DNA of 64,000 nucleotides from Cryptomeria japonica (Eukaryota; Streptophyta; Pinopsida; Cupressales; Cupressaceae), in NCBI RefSeq assembly GCF_030272615.1, contig NC_081415.1, forward strand, positions 606,305,137-606,369,136, given 5' to 3'. The notes beneath the pieces were generated by a model. It was not told the origin of the DNA. It made no database searches and worked only from the letters and a program-made list of their open reading frames with translations. Position numbers and translations under genes: made by a program. Positions 21,536 to 32,939 of this stretch are shown in pieces. Positions within the stretch are counted from its first letter, which is position 1. Each line of letters begins with the position of its first letter.

Positions 21536-21552
21536 TTTTCCCCCTCTTTGAG
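21536..21552 (-). promoter_or_regulatory. polypurine tract of the minus-strand Tat element
   Basis: The minus strand reads CTCAAAGAGGGGGAAAA, directly followed by TGTAGACACC. The plus-strand Tat element has the related CTCAAAGAGGGGCAAA before its LTR. Confidence 0.9.
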
Positions 21553-22059
21553 ACAATACAGCTTGTCACATTGTTTCAAAGAAGATAAGATGAACTGATA
21601 CAAAGTCTCCCCAAGATGGGAATGATATACCCCCTCGAGAGATTGGATGAAAATGTCTGAAAAGATCACAAACAATCTCTCGATAAGAAAGAAAGGCTAG
21701 AAAGGACTAACAAGATAGGATAGAGTGATAGAGTCACGGGATAAAGAAGATTGACACGAGAGACTATGGCTAGGGTAGTCTATAAGATATGCTATGAGGT
21801 AAAACATCCTCATTGTCATCTACACACATAAGAGATTAGAGTGCAGATAGAGGAGAGAGAAGTCAACAGTCAGCAGTGATGGCATTGGTGCATAGATTTG
21901 ATCGCGTTCGTCGATATTAGAGGCGAGCAGATGCAGGAGAGCCAATGAGTACCACAAAACCTCCTTGTACCTTGTTGCATTAATTGTTGTCATAAATGCA
22001 TGTTAGGTAGGTCAATAAATGTGCATTAGGTATATCTTAGAAATGTTTCAAGTGGGGGA

Positions 22060-22310
22060 AAAAATGGTAAGGCGCGTCTGCGTTGGTGCTAGGCGCATCT
22101 GGGTAGGTTAGGCGCATCTGCATCGAGTGTAAACACATCTATGATTCTAAAAGCATTTATTCAAATGCGAACATGCTTGTGAAATGCAGGCGCGTTTATG
22201 CAAGGCAGACATGTCTGTGAAGAACAAAGACACGTCTATGTGTTCTAAGTGCATCTGTGAAGTATTTAAGCATGTTTGTGTCATGCATGTGCGTTTATGT
22301 CTTCAAGGTC
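22060..22310. repeat. array of about twelve short motifs (GCGYRTCTRTG type)
   Basis: Variants such as GCGCGTCTGCG, GCGCATCTGGG, GACACGTCTATG, GACATGTCTGTG and GTGCATCTGTG recur every 15-25 bases. Most differences among them are C/T or G/A. Part of the element's 3' non-coding region; function unknown. Confidence 0.6.
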
Positions 22311-22800
22311 GAATCAACAGTTCTATGATAAACATACGTTGTTGATTGGATAAGTTGCCGAGAGGATACACTCATGCAGGTCCTCTAGGGAAGACTAGGG
22401 TAACAGATAGGGTGAGGATTGCCAATTCTATGAGAGAACATACATTGCCAATCAGGAAACTACTTAGGAAGATACACTCAAGCAGAGGCCCTAGGATAGG
22501 ATAGAGCGAGGAACTTTGTGATAAACAGGGAGTACCATAGAAATTAACAATTGTATAATAGAAGATACGTTGTCAATTGGATTAGGCTGAAATTGATAAT
22601 TCTGTGATAGAACATACGTTGTCAATTGGATAAGCTACTCAAGAGGATACACTCAAGTAGGTGCCCTAAAAGATAAGATAAAAGCAACACTTTGTGATGA
22701 ACAGGGAGTACTACTAGGATAGAGTGCCATATGATAAATATAAGCACTAGGATAAACAAGAAGCACTTTGTGATGAACAGGGAGTACTACTAGGATTGAC
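22311..22800. repeat. interspersed hairpin-forming repeats
   Basis: Three to four copies of a block containing AGAACATACGTTGTCAATTG, with inverted AATTGAYAA/TTGTCAATT, followed in most copies by GAGGATACACTCAAGCAGG. Three copies of TTTGTGATGAACAGGGAGTA follow or alternate. No ORF. Confidence 0.55.
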
Positions 22801-22942
22801 ACAGTTGATGGCTTGATTGTAGGAGGACCTACCTATGCTAGAGTCATGAGAGAGATTCCCTTCGACTCAGGGATTATGACCCGAGTTGATATTGGAGGAT
22901 AGAGTAGCAGTTGAGGCCATGGGATTATGATTTATTATATAT

Positions 22943-24549
22943 ATGCCTAAGTTTTGGGTAAACATGGGGTTGCTAACTGCATTAGCTGAGAGATGGCACT
23001 CAGAGATATGCATGTTTCATTTATCGATGGGTGAGATGACAGTCACCTTAGAGGATGTGTACAGGATACTGAGGATACCGATCAATAGGGAGTTGGTTCC
23101 TTATGATCGAGAGGGAGATCGGGATGCACTGAGATGAGTGTTTCAGGATCCAGGACTGGAGATGAGGGCAGGACATGTGGCCTGGGACACCATGACAACT
23201 ATAGGATTGGCTCTACCAGTGGTACTGGCAGGATTTATCAGGGGGTTCCTCTGTCCAAACAGGGCGACATGAGGATTGGTTGTGGGATGGGGGAGGACTC
23301 TGGATACATTGGTGACTGAGAACACCAAGTTTGCATAAGGGTTGTATCTATTGGCACACTTGTATTATGACCTGCATCGGTTTGTGTATCCCAGATCAAC
23401 AAGATTGGGGTGTGGAGTGACATTATTGCAAGTATGGGTATATGAGCAACTTTAGGTTACACGACCGATACACTTTAGAGGCAGGGGACATGGGCGTAGT
23501 TATATGCATTTGTATGATATGATTACTTCCAAACCATGAATTGGGAGGCTATAGTATTGGTGTCGAGCATTTGATGAGGTAGATAGTGTGATATGGAGGC
23601 CTTACCTAGATTGTGAGGAGTGGGAGGATGACACAATGGAGCTGCCATATGTGTTCAGGAGTAGGTATCTGATTGGGTAGACACCATATATTATTAAGCG
23701 ACAATTGATTGATAGACTATACAGGTAGTTTGGCAAGATACAACGAATGCCACGAGGTTCAGGGATGTATACGTAGATAGTGAGAGATCAGCCGCATTTA
23801 GGGTTGTTATTGTCTTATGATCAGGCTATGGTACTGATGTTGGAGATCATTCCCATTCCTTGGGATATTTGGGCATATATGGAGGTGGGGTGCAGTAAAA
23901 GAGAGGAGGGTAGCTCAAAGGAGAGATGGAGGAGAGGAGAGACAGGCTCATGTAGTCAGAGGTAGAGGTGGATTGCCTTTACAGGTGCTAGCAACACAAG
24001 TTCTCGAATAGGGACAGAGACATGGATAGCCACAGAAGCAGCCACAAGGATAGGGGGAGGAGGGAGGAGAGGAGGAGGATGAGCTACTATTATTGAGAGA
24101 GATCTATCAGGGATAGGCAGATGAGATTCAGGACCTAGAGAGGGATGGGGCTAGGCTTAGGAGATAGCTAAGGGACACTGAGCGAGAGAAAGATCAGGCT
24201 ATCTAGTGCTACATAGAGGTTGAGGAGGCACTGAGGGTGGGGAGATGAGTAGTAGAGGACACTGGGGCTAGATACGCCTATGTTCTACGAGCAGGGGATG
24301 AGATAGTGTACTAGAGAGATCTGTATTATGGTGTTGTGCCACCAAATCAGCGAGCTAGGAGCTTTCAAAAACTATCACAGGCTATGACGACCACTGGAGG
24401 GAGAGACATGAGATAGGCATCTAGTGGTAGGGTCATGGGTCCTCCACCACCACCAGATAGAGGGGGTGGGAGAGATGATCCTGGGGCGAGGAATTCTAGG
24501 GCTCAAACTTTGTCGAGGTCGGTTGGCTCCGAGGGAGGGACTTCATCAT
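22943..24549 (+). pseudogene. plant mobile domain (PMD) gene, antisense in the Tat element
   Basis: Frame 2 from 22943 gives WVNMGLLTALAERWHSE, GEMTVTLEDVYRILRIP and, after stops, VFQDPGLEM and FYWCRAFDEV-like segments to about 23950. A frameshift follows, then a Glu/Arg-rich tail with YYGVVPPNQRAR and a Pro run (24430-24460) to 24549. This is the layout of the plant mobile domain family (MAIN/MAIL1-like), which is often carried by transposons. At least nine in-frame stops are present, mostly TGA or TAG; for example LR* where a second Arg (CGA) is expected, and LYR*FG where Gln is expected. It lies opposite to gag-pol between the integrase end and the 3' LTR. Tat elements are known to carry antisense extra ORFs there. 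Confidence 0.7.
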
Positions 24550-26087
24550 AGCCTTAGAGGGCTCCATATGTATTAGTTTTTGTACCATTTTTGTATGATG
24601 ATGTAGACACCTTTGGGTGATTGTGTAGCCATATGTATTTTGATATCATTGTATCATGACACTTATGCTTTTGATATATATATAAGATGATTCATCCTTG
24701 TGGTAGTTATATGCATGTGGACCTATGTGATGTTGGTTCTATGTAATGCATGTTTCTATGTGATGCTTATGATATGGATGCAAATATGTACATGATGAAA
24801 TGCAATATTATTTTTTTTCTTTTATGCTTTTTATATGTTATACAAATGCAAATGTGAATGTATGAAATGCAGATGAAGATGATAATGCAAATAACTATTT
24901 ACATGATGAGGATGTAAAATGTGTTAACATGTGTTGTGTGCAGGATATGGTTCAATTGTGATATCTATATGTATGTATGAAATGCTAATATGTGGTAATG
25001 CAAGTGCAAACTACATGAAATGCAAATAGTTTTGGGGTGTCATTATACTCAATCATGAGATAGCAGGCTACATTGACTCAAGAAAAGATGATGGAGGTCA
25101 ATCATGAAAGGGGGATGGAAGGTAGAAGATATGGAAGTGAAAGAGCTTCTTGTGCTTTATCATCATTGAGCTTTATTATGGAAAATAGGTTATGAAAATC
25201 CAGATATAAAATGACCCATAAAGTCATTGTACCCATTTGCATGGAGATCACACAGTCGCAAACAAGGAATACCCAGTTCACACTAGACTCACAATGTCCT
25301 CATATCCTTGGACAAGTCATAGCATTACTAACAGACAATCCACAGACAACAAAATAATAGGTGAACATATCCCATCCTCTCCTTTCTAGTCAAAGACATC
25401 CTGGAGATAAAATATCTAGTCAGAGACATCCCAAAAAAGCTAAAAGACATGTCACCAAAAGATAAAATCAAAAGAAAACCAAGACTCGACACCAACATCC
25501 ACTGTAGTACTCAAGTTTATAAGTGTCTCTTGTCACTTGTATAAGTCTATTTTATTGTGGTCACAATGTTTTCGTTCACAAAAGGATAGATAGCACTGAA
25601 CCATAATATTGTCTAAGTCTATTGAAAGATTTGATTTGTTGAAGCCCATTGTTGTTTGTCTCATCTGAACTGACTGAATCCATGAAATTGATACTTTATT
25701 GTGGAAAAGACAAAACTTTATTGTGGATATGATGGAACTTTATTGCGAATTGGTGATGCAAGTGATCTGTTATTGCGGATTGTGTGCGGATAGACTGAAG
25801 AAAACTAGAAGAAATTGTACTCCTCGAAATGTGTGATGCTCTTAGTTCCACACCCATCACTAGACTTAGGATTTGCCTTAGCCATATATAGGAGTTGATT
25901 TATTATGGATGGAAAGGGGTGAAAAGGAGGGACTATTATGAATGGCTAACCAATCTTAGGTAGATCAATAACAAGCCATGATGGGAATGGGTAAGTTTAT
26001 TATGAATGGATAGGTTGTGAGTATGTGCAAAGTGAAATGATGAGAATGAATCATGAAGGAGGGAGGAGCAATGTCTCTACACATGGC
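24550..26087. other. 3' non-coding region of the minus-strand Tat element
   Basis: No gene. 24700-25030 is rich in the motif ATGCAAAT and near variants (about eight times), with long T and AT runs. 25200-26000 has several TTTATTGTGGA-type repeats (about 25155, 25550, 25690, 25740, 25770). Confidence 0.5.
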
Positions 26088-26150
26088 ACCAGTAACCTGG
26101 TTTTCACCATGGTACTTGCCCAGGGCACCACTGTAGTGGTTTTCACCGTT
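26088..26150 (-). promoter_or_regulatory. conserved twin hairpin downstream of pol
   Basis: CCACT/AGTGG (26128-26139) and ACCAG/CTGGT (26088-26101), about 170 bases after the pol stop in minus orientation. The plus-strand Tat element has the same block at 36717-36795 with altered but still paired stems. Confidence 0.5.
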
Positions 26151-26311
26151 GGATGAATTTATTTCTCTTTACTTTCTTTTTTTTCAATTTTTTTTTGTGT
26201 CACAAGACACCTGTTTGCCAAGTTTTCACCAAGTAATGATTTTTTATTTTTATGATTTTTTTGATATTTTCTTTATTTTTTTGTATTTTTGAATTAGTAT
26301 ACTCCTAAGAG

Positions 26312-26650
26312 CTATGTGTAAAACACGCGAAGGTGCATGCTATTGATAGGATCTTCCAAATATTCTCCATCTATTGTTGAAAGTTTATATGCACCTGATC
26401 CATAGACTGTTGTGATGACGTAAGGACCAAGCCAATTTGGTTCGAACTTTCCCTTCTTTTGTCTATCTTGTTGATTTTTAGGATTTTCTCTTAGAACTAA
26501 GTTGCCCACCTCAAATGTGTGAGGCTTTACCTTATGATTGTAGCTGCATTGTTCCTTGACTGAATGATGTGCAGTTTGAGTGACTATCTTCCTTGGGAAA
26601 TGAGATAGAGTTACTAGCGTGTGGACTACACAGTCCCATATGCGTGTCAC
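26312..26650 (-). pseudogene. integrase C-terminal domain, Tat element
   Basis: The frame ends in FEVGNLVLRENPKN, then KGKFEPNWLGPYV, then DPINSMHLRVFYT and a stop. It is colinear with the integrase end of the plus-strand element (FEVGDLVLRENPRN, GKFESNWLGPYV, HLKRFYT). Sequence upstream of about 26580 no longer matches integrase, so the catalytic core is gone. Role in the family: binds DNA or chromatin during integration. Confidence 0.8.
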
Positions 26651-29400
26651 CTAAAGAAGTTTGGGAATCCTTGATAACAAAGTCCCTCGAGGAATCTCCA
26701 TTAAAGGTCCATGATGTATCGCCAGAAGGGAATGGATGTGCAAGAAGAGTGGATGAGTAATGAAGGCTTGTGATTGTGAAAAGAAGTGAAAGTAGCATGG
26801 CATCATGTAGACTTAGGATCAACAGGTATGCTTTTGACTTAAAATTGTAGAACTTTTGCCCCCCAGTTATTTTGATATTAGGGGAGATCATCTCTTTCTC
26901 TTTTTCTTTCATAGGATTTTTATCCTTGACTTTTATTTTTTTAGAGTCCAATAGCTTTTGATTTTGATTTGGACTAAAGGACTTTTCTTTATTTTTGACT
27001 GTTAGATTTTTCTTTTGAAAGCTTGATTTTTATCCCCAATTAGTAAGGGCTTTTGTGATTCTTGTTGATCCAAGTCTATGAGAGGAGTGGAAATGGAATG
27101 AGTGGATGAAATGGTAAGGCTACATGAGTTTTCAAGAGGGCTGGTGACACGCTCAATATATTCTTCGCTAGAACCACTCTTAGGACTATTGATATCAAGA
27201 GTTGCTTGCACCACTAGAGGAGATTTGCATTCAAACTTAGTAGCCACAACACTAGGTGGTTCACACCCAATTCCTTGGCATTGCATATTGCTTGTAGAAT
27301 GTTCCTGTTGACTGAATACCTTAGGAGATAGTGGGAGCTAATCAAAATGAAAGATATACTCACCATATCCTAGGTCTTTAACTTTGAATTTTTCTTTGAG
27401 CTCTTCTTTCTTTGATGTAGAAGGTTTCAAGGATTTTGGATCCACATATGTTGATGAAGGAATAGCTTCTCAATTGACTGGAATTATTGTTTCCAATTTT
27501 AACTATGGATTGTTGCAATATATGAACAGATTCGGATCACCTTTGACGGTCACTTCAAATTCATTGTGTGGAAACTTGATACATCAATGATATGTAGAAG
27601 GAACAACTCTCATTTCATGAATAAATGGGCATCCTAGCAATATGTTGTATGTGAGATCTAGATCAAGGACTTGACAAACCACATCCTTCGTAACTGGCCC
27701 TACTCTGAGAGGTAAGGTGACTATGCCCTTGGATGAACATTCTTCGTTACCATATGCCTTGATGGTAATTTTGTTTGTAGAATTCACAACTTTATCTTAA
27801 TATCCCAATTGTATTATTGTGTTAAAAGTACATATATTGAGATCGTCTCCTCCATCTATCAAGACTCATTTTATTCGATGTTTTTGTAGGAACGCTTCAA
27901 TGTGTAAAGGTGCATTATGTGGTTGGCTTACGGAGGCGTCGTCAGCTTCGGTGAATTTAAGAGAATGTGGAATGGAAAGGTATCCCACCATGGATTGAAA
28001 CTGGTCCACGTTCAGATTAGTGGGTATAGAGATTTCTCTTAGGACTTTTTTGAGTATGGCTTTATGCGAAGGAGAGATATGCAATAGTTCTAGGATTGAG
28101 ATAAGTGCGGGTGTCTTCCCCAACTGATCTACTAGGTCGTACTCAAGTTTGGCCAATGAGGAAGTGGTGGTTTTAGCTGGAGCACCTTGTAAGGTGACCT
28201 TACCTCGACGAGTTGTGACATTACATTCGGAGGTAGATTCAGAAGAAATTGCAATGCCTTTTAGGACAACTTTGGCTCTTTGGGTAGAACTTTCAGGTGT
28301 TTTGTCCTTTATGATAATAGTAGAAACATAGTTTTCCATCGAAATGTGATTAACAGTTGAATCATAGTCATAGGACACTTTGGTATAGTTATCTTTCTCA
28401 TTTGTGGCTTTGGCTTTTCCCTTGTCATGTTTATGGAATGGTTCCTTAAACATCTCATGTTCTTGATTGGATGTATGTCCCTCAATCTCAATGTCACCTC
28501 TATCAATAAGATCTTGTTTAATGTTCTTCAAGTGATGGCAATTTCCTATTTTATGTCCCCTGCTCTTGTGATATTCAATACTCATCGTCATTCCACCAAT
28601 TTGGTTTGACTTTTGGTTCATATGGAGGATTATCTAGAATTGTTATTAGCTTGTTTTCCACTAGCTTCCTAAAAGCTGACTCAAGTGGTTCTCCCAATGG
28701 GGTGTATTTCCTTCGAGATTTTGGAGTTCCTTGAGTATTTACTTGGTTGTTTGTAGAAGAACTTGACCCTGAAAGAATGTTTTTTGGTCTCACTATGTTA
28801 GCATCAACAATGACATCATTTACTGTGTTCTTGTTCTTGTTCCAAAATCATGGCTTGTCCTTTCCTTTAAAATCCTCTTTATTTTCTTTGAATATCTTGA
28901 TGATTCCTTGCTCAATTAAGACCTTCTCTATTGCCAAGCCTTTTTCAATGACATCCTTGAAAATGGACAACAAGCTTTCCTCAAGTCATAACCAATTTCT
29001 CTGTTGACATTTTGTGTAAACATCTCTACCATTTGTTTTTGTGGAATTTCACAAGAGCATCTTCTACCTAAATTCCTCCATCTTTGTAAGAATGATGAAA
29101 ATGACTCCCCATCTTTCTATTTGGTGTTGCACAAAGTGGTAACTGATATATCTGTCTCTATTTTATATGAGAAATGTTGTACGAAAGCTTCTGCTAGATC
29201 ACTCCATGACTTAATTCTGGGTGGAAGTTGGGATAACCATTCCATAGCTTGTTCACCTAAGCTTTGTGGGAACAATCTCATCAAGTATGTTTCTTCATCT
29301 GCTACCTCAATGCAAGCTATGAAAAATTATCTTATATTTGCCTTAGGGTCTCCTTTGCCTCAGTACTTTTCAAACTTTGGTGTTACGAAATGTGTAGGAA
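26651..29400 (-). pseudogene. Tat gag-protease remnant, minus strand
   Basis: Minus frames give a gag core (ETYLMRLFPQSLG, SWSDLAEAFVQHF, FSSFLQRWRNLG) from 29400 to about 29010. A knuckle-like YHKSRGHKIGNC lies near 28560, the linker KYTPLGEPLESAF near 28690, a protease (LIDGGDDLNICTF near 27860; TYNILLGCPFIH near 27640) and a spacer to 27000. Many stops and shifts. Stops can be compared with the plus-strand copy: KYR versus KY*, IKRV (CGA) versus IK*V (TGA), NTKQK versus NTK*K. RT, RNase H and integrase core are absent between 27000 and 26650. The gag N-terminus stops abruptly at FPTHFVTPKF near 29398. Confidence 0.75.
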
Positions 29401-29403
29401 ATA

Positions 29404-32400
29404 TGAATGACAAAAACCCAAATACTCCCACTCCTGCAACAATAGAGAGGGCCCAGCATAACCCTCTCTTTAATAGACTGTTTGACGAAATACTCAGGAG
29501 TAATGCGGATGCTCACTTCTTAAAACTCGCTCAAGAAGGAGCCAAACTCCCCTCTGACTTTGATCTTGCCCAATTAAGACAAGCATTAGAAAGACAAAGT
29601 CGCCATGAGGAGGAAAGAGGTAGAGATCACATCAGATATAACATTCCTCGAGGTAACCCACCACCTCCTCCTCCAAATGAAATGGAGATGTTGCGGCAAC
29701 AAGTCAAGAATCTCGCCCAACAACTTCATAGTGGTGTCAAGATTAACCAATTCTCACTCAATGACATTTGTCCCTATCCTTTTGATAGGAATCTTTATAT
29801 GCCACCCTTTCTACGCGGGTTCGAAACACCCAAATTTGAAAAATATAGAGGAAAGGGGGATCCCCGTGATCATGTCCGAGAATTTCATTCCGCTTGTCTT
29901 GAAGTGGCATATGAAGACACCTACCTAATGCGCCTTTTTCCCCAAAGCTTGGGAGGAACAACCACATCATGGTTTTCCTGACTACCAGGTGGCATTAGAA
30001 CATTTGAGGAACTCATCCAGAAGTTCCTATCTCATTACTCTTATAACATTGAACGCGACATCACCATGGCTGATCTATGCAATACCAAACAAAAACCAGG
30101 TGAACTATTCTCAGTATTCCTGCAACGATGGCACCAAATGTCTAGCAGACGTTCTCTTCAGTTACCTGAATGAGAACTAGTGGAAATTTTCATTTCCACC
30201 TTAAACGAAGAAATGGAATTTCACTTGGATGTCAAAGACACAGACTCTTTTAACGATATGATCACCAAGGGTTTAAAATCTTAAAGGGCACTCATCAAGA
30301 AAGGACTCATCAAAATCTTTAATGAACCAAAAGATGGTCCTCGCCCACACTTCAATAGTGATAAACCAAACTTCTGGAACAAGAATAAGAATATCGTCAA
30401 CGATGGGGTTGTGGATGCTCGAACTATCCAAAATGCACAACCTGTGGTTCAGTTTGCAGGACAAAATCCTCCACCTCAGAATAACACAAATGTTCCTTCC
30501 AATCAAGGTCGCATCACGTCTCATGATGAACCAAGACCTCGTCAGCAAAAACAAAAACGAACATACACTCCCTTAGGGGAACCCATTGAAACAGTGTTGC
30601 GACAACTCCTCTCTCAAAATTTGGTCACTCTACCTAAGCTATCAAACTATGAGCCTCAAGTCAAACCAACATGGTGGAGAGATACTGAACACTGTGAATT
30701 CCATCAAGGAAGAGGACACAAGACAAGTAATTATCACCGATTGAAAGATCTCATTCAGGATCTTATTGATCAAGGAGAAATTGAAATTGAAGGACATGAC
30801 CCAAAAACAACCAATAATGATCATCTGATGTTCAAAAATCCACTTCCATCACAAGATCAAAGGGATCCTTCCACTTCCAGACGAGGCACTGATACCACTG
30901 ATTATACACAGGCTGCGTATAACTACACTGTAAATCACCTGTATGATGCCAGTGAACAAATTGCAACTATCACCTTCAAAAATCCCACCTCAAATTGCAA
31001 TGTTGTTACACGTCATGGCAAGGTCACCATAAAGGCAGCTCCACAAGGCACCACCTCCATCCCAAAGCAGTACAATCTTGTGGAACAATTAGACAAAACC
31101 CCTGCACTTATATCCATTTTGGAGCTTTTGCGTCTGTCACCCTCTCATAAAACAATCTTGGATCAAGCACTCCAAGAGGCGTCAGTCCCTGCAAACCTGA
31201 ACACGGACCAATTTCAAGCCATGGTTGGAAATCTAAAGTCATCACCTTGTCTCACTTTTTCCGAAAGTGACAACTCTTCTTTCCAACAACCTCATAATGC
31301 TTCGCTACACATTGAAGGCTTTATCAACCAACACAGGATCAAGCGAGTCTTGATCGATAATGGAGCAGGCCTAAACATTTGCACACTACAGTTGGTCACA
31401 ACATTGGGATATGCAATAGAATCAGTGGATCCTCGCAAGAAGATCACCATCAAGGCCTATGATGATGCAGAGTGTTCATCCAAAGGAGCTGTGGTACTAC
31501 CAATCCGAGTCGGTCCTATGGTAAAGCACATAATTTGTCAGGTTCTAGACCTTCCTCTACCATATAATCTATTATTAGGGAGACCTTGGATACATGCCAT
31601 GCAAGCTGTTCCATCTACCTACCATCAATGTATCAAGTTCCCACATAACGGTGTAGAGATCACAATCCTGGGTGATGCAAATCCCTTTGCATTTTGCCAT
31701 AATATCAGCCATCAACCAGAGATTACCGTTCCTAATAATAGAGAAGCCATTTCCTCCACATCATATATAAATCCTGCCTCTCTTGCCAGTTCAAACACCA
31801 CTATACCGAAGCAAGAAAAGCTTAAGATGAAGATCGCAGAGGAAGGTCCTGGGGAATACAACTTGAGTCAACTCTTTTGTGTGGGACAAATGCCCACTTC
31901 TCCTAGAACTCATGGTAAACCATAGCAGTTACTCCAGCAACCACTAAAAATACCAGCATGTGCTTTGACACCTTTCATTCTTGGAAAGAGTCAAGAGGAA
32001 GAAACACAAGATGAGGACCTGGTGGAATGGATCTATAAAGATCCCATCACCACTGACATACCGCAAGTTACACTTCCTACGGATCAGTATGGCAAAAGCC
32101 TTCTCATTATGCAAAGAATGGGATATGATGGTCAGAGTGCTTTGGGATACTGCAAACAAGGACGACACGAACCTCTGCTACCAGAATTCAAGCCCAAAGG
32201 TAATACAGGCCTTGGCTTTGAAAAAGAGATCCTTCCTAAACTCAGATTCAAAGGAAAACCCAGCAAACCATTTTGCCCACCTACTGCAAAGAGAACACCT
32301 TTCATAATCAAAGCACCATCAAGCACTATCCCCACTACCCCATCGAGGCTCACAACTCCACCATCTACAATACCAATCATCCCACCAATCAAACCAGTAA

Positions 32401-32795
32401 TCCCATTCGCAACAGCCATTACATCCATAGTACCATTAGCAGCAGCAACTGTATCAGAATCCGCAGCAGCATCTATAACACCAGCAGTCCCAGCAGAAGC
32501 AACGGAATCAATATTACCAATACTCCCTATAACAGATTCCTTGATCCCCCTCAATCGCCCTGCAACACCGATCATTACAAAGCTACATCAACCAATCACA
32601 CCTACGGTATTTAACTCAAAGGACATCCCAGTATGGTATAGTAATCGGATGTTGGAAAGTGATTCAGAGACTGACTCACATGAGTGGGAATTTGATTCTG
32701 TACAGCTTAACACTTCAGATGAGGAAGACACATCACCACCTCTGCCATGCAAAGACATCCCTATTTACGGAGAAGCACAGATAAAGACCACTTAG
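29404..32795 (+). pseudogene. Tat gag, protease and G-patch (five stops, no frameshift)
   Basis: One frame (multiple-of-three phase) from ATG 29404, with stops at 29979, 30171, 30282, 31923 and 32793. Gag: N-terminal Asn/Pro segment, Gln-rich helix, then FETPKFEKYRGKGDP, MRLFPQSLG and FSVFLQRW (29820-30150). A knuckle-like CEFHQGRGHKTSNY is near 30700; its last Cys is Tyr. Protease: RVLIDNGAGLNIC near 31345 and NLLLGRPWIH near 31570; the active site reads DNG, not DSG/DTG. G-patch: MGYDGQSALGY...GLGF at 32118-32223. A Pro/Thr/Ile-rich linker (32280-32600) leads into RT. With the five codons repaired the whole polyprotein would be continuous with pol, so decay is recent. A frame from 29004 is spurious, because its first 400 bases are the other element's antisense gag. 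Confidence 0.85.
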
Positions 32796-32939
32796 GTTCC
32801 TGAACTGGAAACATCTTCCACAGACCCTACGTCTCATCCTACGCCTGATTCTGACAGGGAAAGTACCATCAACGACCTTCACCATAACATCTTAACCCTT
32901 ACTGATACCTCTAACGAACTTAACCTAGTCGATGAAGTA

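Noticed and set aside
28794-29400. Search for a 5' LTR of the plus-strand Tat element
   Set aside because: No copy of TGTAGTCACA or of the 39.0-41.0 kb repeats occurs left of 29404, so no 5' LTR is called.
29004-29403. Left part of a long plus-strand open frame before the Tat gag ATG
   Set aside because: Its bases are the antisense of the minus-strand gag core (MRLFPQSLG, FSSFLQRW read on the other strand); the real plus-strand gag begins at 29404.
32132-32614. Ala/Val/Gly-rich minus-strand frame and shifted plus-strand frames over the Tat linker
   Set aside because: Shadows of the Pro/Thr/Ile-rich linker of the real polyprotein.
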